A stretch of DNA of 64,000 nucleotides, from assembly GCF_037688875.1 (NCBI RefSeq), contig NZ_JAWDIE010000001.1:124001-188000 (forward strand), given 5' to 3'. Below, in pieces: positions 38,131-46,928 of this stretch. Each line of letters begins with the position of its first letter. Positions within the stretch are counted from its first letter, which is position 1. The translations under genes and the position numbers were made by a program. The DNA is from Amphibiibacter pelophylacis (GTDB lineage: Bacteria > Pseudomonadota > Gammaproteobacteria > Burkholderiales > Burkholderiaceae_C). The notes under the pieces were generated by a model. That model did not search any database and was not told where the DNA came from. It worked only from the letters and a program-made list of their open reading frames with translations.

Positions 38131-39267
38131 TCAGCGCGGCGCGAAGCGCGGGTCGTCGCTGTCGGGCACGAAACCGCCATCGGTGCCGTCGCTGGATCCG
38201 GCTTCGCTGCCAGGCGGCGTGTCAAAGCGCGGATCGAAATCGGGCTCGGTGGGTACGCGGCCCTCGGCCACCTGCGCGTAAATGCGGTGCAGCAGCGGCT
38301 GCAGCCCCTCGCGCGCCAGCGCCGACACCGGAAACACCGGCCCCGTCCAGCCCAGTCGCTCGACAAAACCGGCGCACAGCGCCTCGCGCTGGTCCACGGG
38401 GATCATGTCCAGCTTGTTGAGCACCAGCCAGCGCGGCTTGTCGGCCAGATCGGGGTCGTAGCGGCGCAGCTCTTCGACAATTGCCTGCGCCTGCTGGACC
38501 GGATCGACGCCGTCGTCAAACGGCGCCATGTCGACGATGTGCAGCAGCAGGTGGGTGCGCTGCAGGTGGCGCAGGAAGAGGTGGCCCAGGCCCGCGCCCT
38601 CGCTGGCGCCTTCGATCAGGCCGGGAATGTCGGCGATGACGAAGCTCTGCTCTGGCCCCACGCGCACCACGCCCAGGTTGGGGTGCAGCGTGGTGAAGGG
38701 GTAATCGGCGATCTTGGGGCGTGCGTTGGACACCGCCGCGATCAGCGTCGATTTGCCTGCGTTGGGCATGCCCAGCAGGCCGACGTCGGCCAGCACGCGC
38801 AGCTCCAGCCGCAGCTTGCGCGCTTCGCCGGGCCAGCCTGGCGTTTTCTGGCGCGGGGCGCGGTTGGTGCTGGTCTTGAAGTGCAGGTTGCCAAAGCCGC
38901 CATCGCCGCCCTTGCAGATCAGCACGGGTTCGCCGTGGGTCAGCAGCTCGGTCAGGACTTCGCCGCTTTCAAAATCCGAAATGATGGTGCCCACCGGCAT
39001 ACGCAGGTGAATGTCCGGCCCGGCCGCGCCAAAGCAGTCGGCGCCGCGACCCTGCTCGCCGTTTTTCGCCTCGTGGCGGCGCGCGTAGCGGTAGTCGATC
39101 AGGGTATTGATGTTGCGGTCGGCCACGGCGTACACACTGCCGCCGCGCCCGCCGTTGCCGCCGTCCGGTCCGCCGAAGGGGATGAACTTTTCGCGACGGA
39201 AGCTCGCGCAGCCGGCTCCGCCGTTGCCGGCGCTGACGTCGATGGTGGCTTCGTCGACAAATTTCAT
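38131..39267 (-). CDS. obg: GTPase Obg/CgtA
   Basis: A 378-residue ribosome-assembly GTPase. The glycine-rich OBG fold covers residues 1-158 (MKFVDEATIDVSAGNGGAGC). G1 is GMPNAGKST, G3 is DIPGLIEGAS, and NKLD is G4; a charged low-complexity tail ends GFVPDSDDPRFAPR. Start ATG 39267; an eight-codon extension in frame is less likely. It follows the rplU-rpmA terminator, with 89 bases between. Confidence 0.96.
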   Translation of the reverse strand: MKFVDEATIDVSAGNGGAGCASFRREKFIPFGGPDGGNGGRGGSVYAVADRNINTLIDYRYARRHEAKNGEQGRGADCFGAAGPDIHLRMPVGTIISDFESGEVLTELLTHGEPVLICKGGDGGFGNLHFKTSTNRAPRQKTPGWPGEARKLRLELRVLADVGLLGMPNAGKSTLIAAVSNARPKIADYPFTTLHPNLGVVRVGPEQSFVIADIPGLIEGASEGAGLGHLFLRHLQRTHLLLHIVDMAPFDDGVDPVQQAQAIVEELRRYDPDLADKPRWLVLNKLDMIPVDQREALCAGFVERLGWTGPVFPVSALAREGLQPLLHRIYAQVAEGRVPTEPDFDPRFDTPPGSEAGSSDGTDGGFVPDSDDPRFAPR

Positions 39268-39282
39268 GGCGTTATTCTCTGC

Positions 39283-39327
39283 TGAAAACAAAACGCCCCG
39301 ACCGGGACTGACGTCCGGGCCGGGGCT
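39283..39327 (-). terminator. Intrinsic terminator after rpmA
   Basis: On the minus strand GCCCCGGCCCGGAC pairs imperfectly with GTCCCGGTCGGGGC around a GTCA loop and is followed by GTTTTGTTTT. The stem starts 30 bases beyond the rpmA stop and ends just ahead of obg, so it separates the ribosomal genes from obg. Confidence 0.8.
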
Positions 39328-39356
39328 GCTCGGGGAAGTGTCCGCGAGGCCTGGGA

Positions 39357-39617
39357 TCAGGCCGCCGGGGTCACAAACACCGTCTGACGGTTGAGCGAGC
39401 CGACCGTCTTGAAGCTGACCGTGCCGTCCGACAGGGCGAACAGCGTGTGGTCGCGGCCGACGCCGACATTGTCACCCGGGTGGAAACGCGTTCCGCGCTG
39501 ACGCACGATGATGGAACCGGCCGACACGACCTGGCCGCCGAACACCTTCACCCCGAGCATCTTGGGTTTGGAGTCGCGACCGTTGCGCGTAGAGCCGCCG
39601 CCTTTTTTCTGTGCCAT
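39357..39617 (-). CDS. rpmA: 50S ribosomal protein L27
   Basis: An 86-residue protein with MAQKKGGGSTRNGRDSKPKMLGVK and the diagnostic HPGDNVGVGRDHTLFAL. It belongs to the rplU-rpmA pair, 19 bases downstream of rplU. The N-terminus lacks an obvious cleavable extension. Confidence 0.98.
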   Translation of the reverse strand: MAQKKGGGSTRNGRDSKPKMLGVKVFGGQVVSAGSIIVRQRGTRFHPGDNVGVGRDHTLFALSDGTVSFKTVGSLNRQTVFVTPAA

Positions 39618-39636
39618 GGTGGTTTACTCCTTGGGC

Positions 39637-39948
39637 TTAACCGGCGATGGCGCCGATTTCGATTTCGGTGTAGTGCTGGCGATGGCCGCCGCGCTTCTGA
39701 TAGTGCTTGCGACGGCGCATCTTGAAGATGCGCACCTTGTCGTGGCGGCCGTGCTCGACCACTTTGGCCGTCACGGTGGCGCCAGCCAGCAGGGGGGCGC
39801 CAACACGCAGGTCCGCACCGCTACCGACAGCGAGCACCTGGTCAAACACCACTTCCTGGCCAACGTCCGCAGCAATCTGTTCTATTTTGATCTTGTCGCC
39901 GGCAGCCACTTTGTATTGCTTGCCGCCGGTTTTTATGACCGCGTACAT
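39637..39948 (-). CDS. rplU: 50S ribosomal protein L21
   Basis: A 103-residue protein beginning MYAVIKTGGKQYKVAAGDKIKIEQI and ending HYTEIEIGAI, matching L21 throughout. Start is ATG 39948 with AAAGGATTCCC upstream as ribosome-binding region; the longer frame to 40014 has no family support. Divergent from glyQ across about 200 bases. Confidence 0.98.
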   Translation of the reverse strand: MYAVIKTGGKQYKVAAGDKIKIEQIAADVGQEVVFDQVLAVGSGADLRVGAPLLAGATVTAKVVEHGRHDKVRIFKMRRRKHYQKRGGHRQHYTEIEIGAIAG

Positions 39949-40151
39949 GGGAATCCTTTCAAAGAAAAACCGGCCGGACAGGCAAAGAAGCGCTATCCAG
40001 CAGGAGCGAACCAAGGATTATCCGTGCAAACGGGGATGGGCGTCAAACTTTTTGAGCGCCCGAACGCCCGGCAATTGCGGCTTTGCAGGGTGATCCGGGC
40101 ACGATCTTGCGCCTAGAATGGTGCCAATATCCAACACTGTCTGCGCCTATC

Positions 40152-41096
40152 ATGCTGACCCTCCAACAGATCATCCTGCGCCTGCAGAGCTACTGGGACG
40201 CCCAGGGCTGCGCGCTGCTGCAACCCTATGACATGGAGGTGGGTGCGGGCACCAGCCACACCGCCACCTTCCTGCGCGCACTGGGGCCCGAGCCCTGGCG
40301 CGCCGCCTATGTGCAGCCCAGCCGCCGTCCCAAAGATGGCCGCTACGGCAACAACCCCAACCGCCTGCAGCACTACTATCAGTACCAGGTGGTGCTCAAG
40401 CCCGCTCCGGCCAACATCCTGGAGCTGTATCTGGGCTCGCTGGAGGCGCTGGGCTTTGATCTGAAGAAGAACGACGTCCGCTTCGTCGAAGACGACTGGG
40501 AAAACCCCACGCTGGGCGCCTGGGGCCTGGGCTGGGAGGTCTGGCTCAACGGCATGGAAGTGACGCAGTTCACCTACTTCCAGCAGGTCGGCGGCATCGA
40601 CTGCAAGCCCGCCACGGGCGAGATCACCTATGGCCTGGAGCGCCTGGCGATGTATCTGCAGGGCGTAGAAAACGTCTACAACCTGGTCTGGACCGAAACC
40701 CCCGACGGCCGCCGCCTGAGCTACGGCGACGTCTACCACCAGAACGAGGTCGAGCAGTCCACCTACAACTTCGAACACGCCGACGCCGATTTCCTCTTCA
40801 CCGCCTTTGGCGCGCACGAAAAGCAGGCGCAGCACCTGATCGCGCAGCAGCTCGCTCTGCCCGCCTACGAGCAGGTGCTCAAGGCCGCGCACAGCTTCAA
40901 CCTGCTGGACGCGCGCGGTGCCATCAGCGTGACCGAGCGCGCCGCCTACATCGGCCGCATCCGCAACCTGGCCCGCGCCGTCGCCGCCGCCTACGTGGAC
41001 AGCCGCGCCCGCCTGGGCTTCCCCATGGCGCCCAAAGCCTGGGCCGACGAGGCGCTGGCGAAGATCGAAGAACAGAATGCGAAGAAGGCGGCTTGA
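40152..41096 (+). CDS. glyQ: Glycyl-tRNA synthetase alpha subunit
   Basis: A 314-residue class II synthetase subunit, MLTLQQIILRLQSYWDAQGCALLQPYDMEVGAGT at the start and VQPSRRPKDGRYGNNPNRLQHYYQ thereafter. It forms an alpha2beta2 enzyme with GlyS, charging tRNA-Gly. A 60-base region upstream contains a TAGAAT-like -10 box at 40114-40119. Its stop overlaps the first codon of a DUF4160 gene, which is not a normal neighbour. Confidence 0.97.
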   Translation: MLTLQQIILRLQSYWDAQGCALLQPYDMEVGAGTSHTATFLRALGPEPWRAAYVQPSRRPKDGRYGNNPNRLQHYYQYQVVLKPAPANILELYLGSLEALGFDLKKNDVRFVEDDWENPTLGAWGLGWEVWLNGMEVTQFTYFQQVGGIDCKPATGEITYGLERLAMYLQGVENVYNLVWTETPDGRRLSYGDVYHQNEVEQSTYNFEHADADFLFTAFGAHEKQAQHLIAQQLALPAYEQVLKAAHSFNLLDARGAISVTERAAYIGRIRNLARAVAAAYVDSRARLGFPMAPKAWADEALAKIEEQNAKKAA

Positions 41097-41332
41097 TGCC
41101 GACGGTGCTGCGTCTGTCGGGCTGGCGTTTCCACTTCTACTCGGACGAGGGAGGGGAGCCTCCTCATATTCATGTGGACACTGGCGATGGCGATTGCAAG
41201 TTCTGGCTCTCGCCAGTGCGGCTGGCGCGCAGCCAGGGTGTCAAGGCGCAGGATCTGCGCCGGATTGAATCGGTTGTTGCAGAAAATGAAGCCTTATTCC
41301 TGGAGAAATGGCATGACTTCTTCCGCCCCTGA
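41096..41332 (+). CDS. DUF4160 protein, putative toxin-like partner
   Basis: A 78-residue protein with the DUF4160 pattern VLRLSGWRFHFYSDEGGEPPHIHVDTGDGDCKFWL, an HIHV motif at about 25-28. The family is uncharacterised and usually paired with DUF2442, consistent with a TA-like module. It overlaps the glyQ stop by one base (TGATG) and the DUF2442 start by 20 bases, so it is inserted into the glyQS operon and relies on glyQ transcription. Confidence 0.8.
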   Translation: MPTVLRLSGWRFHFYSDEGGEPPHIHVDTGDGDCKFWLSPVRLARSQGVKAQDLRRIESVVAENEALFLEKWHDFFRP

Positions 41333-41591
41333 AATCGATCCGCGCGCTTTGCGGGTCTGGGTCAATGACCGTGTGGTTTTCGTGGAGCTCAGCGATGGGC
41401 GGCAGATCGGTTTCCCGGCCAGCCGCTTTCGGCTTCTTAGCCAGGCGAGTGCGGCCCAGCTCGCTGAGGTGACTCTGCGGCTGGATGGCGCTGCTCTGCG
41501 CTGGGATTCTCTTGATGAGGACATCACCGTGAGGGGAATTGTTGAAGGCCGATTCCAGCTCCCTTTGCCGCAGGACCAGCAGGCCGCATGA
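41313..41591 (+). CDS. DUF2442 protein, putative antitoxin-like partner
   Basis: A 92-residue protein with DUF2442 features: ALRVWVNDRVVFVELSDGRQIGFPASRFRLL and a C-terminal LRLDGAALRWDSLDEDITVRGIV. DUF2442 proteins resemble small DNA-binding or antitoxin-type partners of DUF4160. Start overlaps the previous gene. glyS starts 28 bases beyond its stop. Confidence 0.8.
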   Translation: MTSSAPEIDPRALRVWVNDRVVFVELSDGRQIGFPASRFRLLSQASAAQLAEVTLRLDGAALRWDSLDEDITVRGIVEGRFQLPLPQDQQAA

Positions 41592-41619
41592 CTCCAACAA
41601 CATCTATCAAAAGTAACTG

Positions 41620-43761
41620 ATGAAAACGTCTGCCAATCTCCTCCTCGAACTCTTCGTCGAAGAACTTCCGCCCAAGGCGCTGCGTGCGCTGGGCGATTCG
41701 TTCGCGGCCACGCTGGCGGCCAGCCTGCAGGCCAGTGGCCTTGCAGATGCGGGCGCTGCAGTGACCGCGTTTGCTTCGCCGCGCCGCCTGGCCGCGCACG
41801 TCACGGGCGTGCGCGCCCGCGCCGACGACAGGCCGGTGTCGCAGAAGCTGATGCCCGTCAGCGTCGGGCTGGACGCGGCAGGGCAGCCGACGGCGGCGCT
41901 GCTCAAGCGTCTGGCGGCGCTGGGGGCGGACGCTTCGGCGGTCGCGGGTCTCAAGCGCGCAAGCGACGGCAAGGCCGAAGCGCTGTTTTTTGACAGCGTG
42001 CAGCCGGGCGTGGACCTGGCGGCGGGGCTGCAAAAGGCGCTGGACGAGGCGTTGGCCAAACTGCCGATTCCCAAAGTGATGACTTACCAGCTTCAGGACG
42101 GCTGGAGCAGCGTCCACTTCGTGCGCCCTGCGCATGGCCTGGTCGCACTGCACGGCGATGCGGTGGTGCCGGTGCAGACGCTGGGCCTGACGGCAGGACG
42201 CGAGACGCACGGCCACCGTTTCGAGGCCGCAGCCGACCCCGTCGTGCTCAAGGATGCAGACAGCTACGCCGCACAGATGCGCGCGGAAGGCGCCGTGATC
42301 GCCTCTTTTGAAGAGAGAAAAGCGGAGATCGCCCGCCAGCTGGCCGCTGCTGCTGCGCCGCTGGGCCTGACGCCCATTCAGGATGAGGCGCTGCTGGACG
42401 AGGTCACCGCGCTGGTCGAGCGCCCCAATGTGCTGCTGTGCCAGTTCGAGCCCGAGTTCCTGGCTGTGCCGCCCGAGTGCCTGATCCTGACGATGAAGGC
42501 CAACCAGAAGTACTTCCCGCTGCTGGACGCGGCGGGCAAGCTCACGCACCGTTTCCTGGTGGTCAGCAACATCTCGCCGGATGACGCCAGCGCGGTCGTC
42601 CAGGGCAACGAGCGTGTGGTGCGTCCGCGTCTGGCCGACGCGCGCTTCTTCTTCGACCAGGACCGCAAAAAGACGCTGGAAAGTCGTCTGCCCGGGCTGG
42701 ACAAAGTGGTGTATCACAACAGACTGGGCAGCCAGGGCGAGCGCGTGGAGCGCGTGCGCGCCATCACCCGCCTGATCGTGCAGCACATGCGCGACACCAC
42801 CGTACCCTACACGGCGCAGGCGCGCGAAGAGCTGGACATGCTGGCGCACAAGGCCGACCAGGCCGCGCACCTGGCCAAGGCCGATCTGCTGACCGACATG
42901 GTCGGCGAGTTCCCCGAGCTGCAGGGCATCATGGGCGGCTATTACGCCCGCCACGACGGCCTGCGCGACGGCGTGGCCATCGCCATCGAGGACCACTACA
43001 AGCCACGCTTCGCGGGCGACGATCTGCCGCGCAACCACACCGGTACCGTGGTCGCGCTGGCCGACAAGCTGGAAACGCTGGTCGGGTTGTTTGGCATCGG
43101 CCAGCTGCCCACCGGCGACAAAGACCCCTTCGCGCTGCGCCGCCACGCGCTGGGCGTGATCCGGATGCTGACCGAGCGTCTGCCGCTGCTGGCGCTGACG
43201 CCGCTGCTGCACGAGGTCCAGGCCGTGTTCGGCAGCCTGATCAAAGACCCGACGCCTGCGCTGCGCAGCTTCATCTTGGACCGCCTGGCCGCCAGCCTGG
43301 CCGACCAGTACAGCGCGCAGGCCATCGACGCCGTGATGGCGCTGCAGCCCGATCATCTGGCCCAGGTGCGCCTGCGTCTGGAGGCGGTGAAGCAGTTCGC
43401 CAGCCTGCCTGAAGCGCAGCCGCTGGCCGCTGCCAACAAGCGCGTGGGCAATATCCTGAAAAAAGCCGAGGGCGAACCCGGCACAGCGGTGGACGCCACC
43501 CTGCTGCGCGATGCGGCCGAACAGCAGCTGGCTGCCGCGCTGGCCCAGGTGGCACCGCAGGCCGAAGCGGCCTTCGAGCGTGGGGACTACACCGCCTCGC
43601 TGCAGGCGCTGGCGGCGCTGAAATCGCCGGTGGACGCCTTCTTTGCCGACGTCATGGTCAACGCCGACGACGCAGCGCTGCGCCGCAACCGCCTGGCGCT
43701 GCTGGGCCAGCTGCACGCCGCGATGAACCGCGTGGCCGACCTGTCGCGTCTGGGCGCCTGA
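41620..43761 (+). CDS. glyS: Glycyl-tRNA synthetase beta subunit
   Basis: A 713-residue protein, NLLLELFVEELPPKALRALGD at the N-terminus, PECLILTMKANQKYFPLLD in the middle, and a C-terminal DALR-type tail ending NADDAALRRNRLALLGQLHAAMNRVADLSRLGA. It supplies most tRNA contacts of GlyRS. Slightly longer than E. coli GlyS (689 aa). It is normal for glyS to lie directly after glyQ; here two small genes intervene. Confidence 0.97.
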   Translation: MKTSANLLLELFVEELPPKALRALGDSFAATLAASLQASGLADAGAAVTAFASPRRLAAHVTGVRARADDRPVSQKLMPVSVGLDAAGQPTAALLKRLAALGADASAVAGLKRASDGKAEALFFDSVQPGVDLAAGLQKALDEALAKLPIPKVMTYQLQDGWSSVHFVRPAHGLVALHGDAVVPVQTLGLTAGRETHGHRFEAAADPVVLKDADSYAAQMRAEGAVIASFEERKAEIARQLAAAAAPLGLTPIQDEALLDEVTALVERPNVLLCQFEPEFLAVPPECLILTMKANQKYFPLLDAAGKLTHRFLVVSNISPDDASAVVQGNERVVRPRLADARFFFDQDRKKTLESRLPGLDKVVYHNRLGSQGERVERVRAITRLIVQHMRDTTVPYTAQAREELDMLAHKADQAAHLAKADLLTDMVGEFPELQGIMGGYYARHDGLRDGVAIAIEDHYKPRFAGDDLPRNHTGTVVALADKLETLVGLFGIGQLPTGDKDPFALRRHALGVIRMLTERLPLLALTPLLHEVQAVFGSLIKDPTPALRSFILDRLAASLADQYSAQAIDAVMALQPDHLAQVRLRLEAVKQFASLPEAQPLAAANKRVGNILKKAEGEPGTAVDATLLRDAAEQQLAAALAQVAPQAEAAFERGDYTASLQALAALKSPVDAFFADVMVNADDAALRRNRLALLGQLHAAMNRVADLSRLGA

Positions 43762-43762
43762 G

Positions 43763-44329
43763 ATGACGGGCGCCAAACACGTCAAGCTGCTCGTGCTGGG
43801 CCGCGACGGCGTGGTCAACCGCTACCGCGACGACCACGTCAAGGATCCGGCCGAGTTCGAGGTACTTCCCGACGTGCCCGAGCAGATCGCGCGCCTGAAC
43901 CGCGCGGGCTGGCACGTGGTGGTCGCCACCAACCAGTCGGGCATCGGTCGCGGGCTGGTGGACATGAGCAGCCTCAACGCCGTACACGCGCGCATGCACC
44001 AGACGCTGCTCAAATCGGGCGGGCGTCTGGCAGCGGTGTTTTTCTGCCCGCACACGCCCGAAGAAGCCTGCGCCTGCCGCAAACCCCAGCCCGGTCTGCT
44101 GCTGGAGGTCATGGACCGCTTCGGCGCCACGCCCGCGCAGGTGCCCGTGATCGGCGACACCGTGCGTGATCTGGAAGCCGCCGTCAGCGCGGGCTGCCGT
44201 CCGCACCTGCTGCGCATCAGCCGCGCCAGCCACCTGGACGACGCGGCTCTGAACGCCCTGCGCGAACGCTGGCCCCAGCTCCAGATCCACGATTCGCTCA
44301 CCGCCTGCGTGGACGCGCTACTGGCTTGA
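43763..44329 (+). CDS. gmhB: GmhB-like HAD phosphatase with altered motif I
   Basis: A 188-residue HAD protein in the usual glyQS-gmhB position, resembling D,D-heptose-1,7-bisphosphate 7-phosphatase of LPS core synthesis. Motif II (ATNQSGIGRG), Lys107 in CRKPQPG, GDTVRD, and a compact zinc-like Cys/His set (C95, H97, C103, C105) are present. Motif I reads LGRDGVV (residues 12-18): the nucleophile Asp of the standard DxD is Gly13, only Asp15 remains. The protein may be inactive or use another chemistry. Start ATG 43763 is 1 base past glyS. Confidence 0.82.
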   Translation: MTGAKHVKLLVLGRDGVVNRYRDDHVKDPAEFEVLPDVPEQIARLNRAGWHVVVATNQSGIGRGLVDMSSLNAVHARMHQTLLKSGGRLAAVFFCPHTPEEACACRKPQPGLLLEVMDRFGATPAQVPVIGDTVRDLEAAVSAGCRPHLLRISRASHLDDAALNALRERWPQLQIHDSLTACVDALLA

Positions 44330-44366
44330 TTCCGGAATTTACGGCACTTCATTCCGGAATTTACGG
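44329..44366. repeat. 16-bp direct repeat with internal palindrome, possible IS end remnant
   Basis: ATTCCGGAATTTACGG occurs at 44329-44344 and again at 44351-44366 (period 22). Each contains the palindrome TTCCGGAA. The first begins at the last base of the gmhB stop. Multiple subterminal repeats of this kind occur at ends of IS21-family elements, so this may be a left-over IS terminus; no transposase or second end is visible. Confidence 0.5.
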
Positions 44367-44370
44367 ACTC

Positions 44371-44409
44371 AAATCCCTTCCAGAGTGTTGATCTGGAAGG
44401 GATTTTTTG
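44371..44409. terminator. Bidirectional intrinsic terminator between gmhB and metF
   Basis: AAATCCCTTCCAGA (44371-44384) pairs with TCTGGAAGGGATTT (44392-44405), a perfect 14-bp stem with a seven-base loop, followed on the plus strand by a run of Ts. It ends gmhB transcription on the plus strand and, having complementary tails, serves the convergent metF on the minus. Confidence 0.9.
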
Positions 44410-44410
44410 T

Positions 44411-45274
44411 TTACTCCCCTGCCAGCCTCCCGCACAGCTCGCCCACCAGTGGCGACTGGTTCATGGTGTAAAAGTGCAGGCCGGGGGCGCCGCCGTCGAT
44501 CAGGCGTTCGCACAGGCTCGTGACCACGTCCAGGCCGAAGGCGCGGATCGAGGCGGTGTCGTCCAGATAGCCTTCCATCTTGCGGGCGACCCAGCGCGGG
44601 ATCTCGATGCCGTCACGCTGCGCGAAGGCCGCGATGCGCGAGAAGTTGTGGAAGGGCATGATGCCCGGCACCACCGGCGCGTGCGCGCCCAGCTTGCGCG
44701 TCTGCTCCACGAAGTGGAAGTAGGCGTCGGCGTTGAAGAAGAACTGCGTGATCGCGCTGCTGGCGCCTGCCTTGACCTTGTCGGCGTAATGCTGCAGGTC
44801 GCGGGCCACGTAGCGCTCGCCGGGGTGGTATTCCGGGTAGGCCGCGACTTCGATGTGCCAGTGATCGCCGTGGCGCTCGCGGATGAAGCGGACCAGGTCG
44901 GCAGCGTAGGGCATGTCGCCGCTGCGCTGCATGCCGCTGGGCAGGTCGCCGCGCAGGGCGACAAGGCGGTCCAGGCCGCTGTCGCGGTAGCCGTCCAGGA
45001 TCTGGCCCAGATCCTCGCGGCTGGAGCCCACGCACGACAGGTGCGGCGCGGCGGCAATGCCCATGGCCCGGATGGCCTGGACGGTTTTGAGGGTCTTTTC
45101 GCGGGTCGAGCCGCCAGCGCCATAGGTGACGCTGAAAAATTCAGGGGACCACACGCCCAGATCCTTCACGACCTGGAGCAGCTTCTCATCTCCCACCGGC
45201 GTGTTCGGCGGGAAGAATTCGAAGCTGACCGGGACGCGCAGGCGGGCGGTGGACGACGGGGTGAGGGTCGTCAT
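44411..45274 (-). CDS. metF: 5,10-methylenetetrahydrofolate reductase
   Basis: A 287-residue FAD enzyme: VSFEFFPPNTPVGDEKL at residues 16-32, SVTYGAGGSTREKT, the LRGDLP segment and the terminal LHFYTMNQ. It makes 5-methyl-THF for methionine synthase. It is 17 bases downstream of ahcY, so both fall under the same SAH-sensing leader, coupling methyl-group supply to AdoHcy removal. Start ATG 45274. Confidence 0.96.
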   Translation of the reverse strand: MTTLTPSSTARLRVPVSFEFFPPNTPVGDEKLLQVVKDLGVWSPEFFSVTYGAGGSTREKTLKTVQAIRAMGIAAAPHLSCVGSSREDLGQILDGYRDSGLDRLVALRGDLPSGMQRSGDMPYAADLVRFIRERHGDHWHIEVAAYPEYHPGERYVARDLQHYADKVKAGASSAITQFFFNADAYFHFVEQTRKLGAHAPVVPGIMPFHNFSRIAAFAQRDGIEIPRWVARKMEGYLDDTASIRAFGLDVVTSLCERLIDGGAPGLHFYTMNQSPLVGELCGRLAGE

Positions 45275-45291
45275 GGTGCTCGCCTTGCGGA

Positions 45292-46746
<1,455 letters not shown>

Positions 46747-46777
46747 GGCGATGCTCCCTGGTTAAAAGCGGACAAAG

Positions 46778-46870
46778 CAATGAGCGCCGTTGGATGACAA
46801 GGCCTTGAGCCTGGCCTGATCGCGATCAAACGGAATTGATCGGACAGGTCGCAGCGCCCCTCAAGGCGAA
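46778..46870 (-). promoter_or_regulatory. SAH (S-adenosylhomocysteine) riboswitch
   Basis: The ahcY leader, read on the minus strand, contains the class signatures CCTTGAGGGGCGCTGCGACC (5' part) and, after about 40 bases, GGCTCAAGG then AACGGCGCTCA. The two partner segments are complementary (GAGGGGCGCTG/CAACGGCGCTC shape), as in the SAH pseudoknot. SAH binding turns ahcY on. It starts close to the mapped promoter and ends about 30 bases before the ATG. Confidence 0.88.
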
Positions 46871-46874
46871 GCGG

Positions 46875-46904
46875 ATTGTCTATCAGAGCTTTCCCGCACG
46901 TCAA
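46875..46904 (-). promoter_or_regulatory. Candidate promoter of ahcY-metF
   Basis: On the minus strand TTGACG (46904-46899) is followed after 18 bases by GACAAT (46880-46875). The predicted start of transcription would fall directly at the 5' end of the riboswitch, which supports the assignment. Confidence 0.6.
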
Positions 46905-46928
46905 GCGGCTGGGGCGGTAGTCCTGGCC

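Noticed and set aside
41524..43818. 764-codon minus-strand frame across glyS
   Set aside because: Antisense shadow with Gln/His/Arg-rich composition; glyS is clear on the plus strand.
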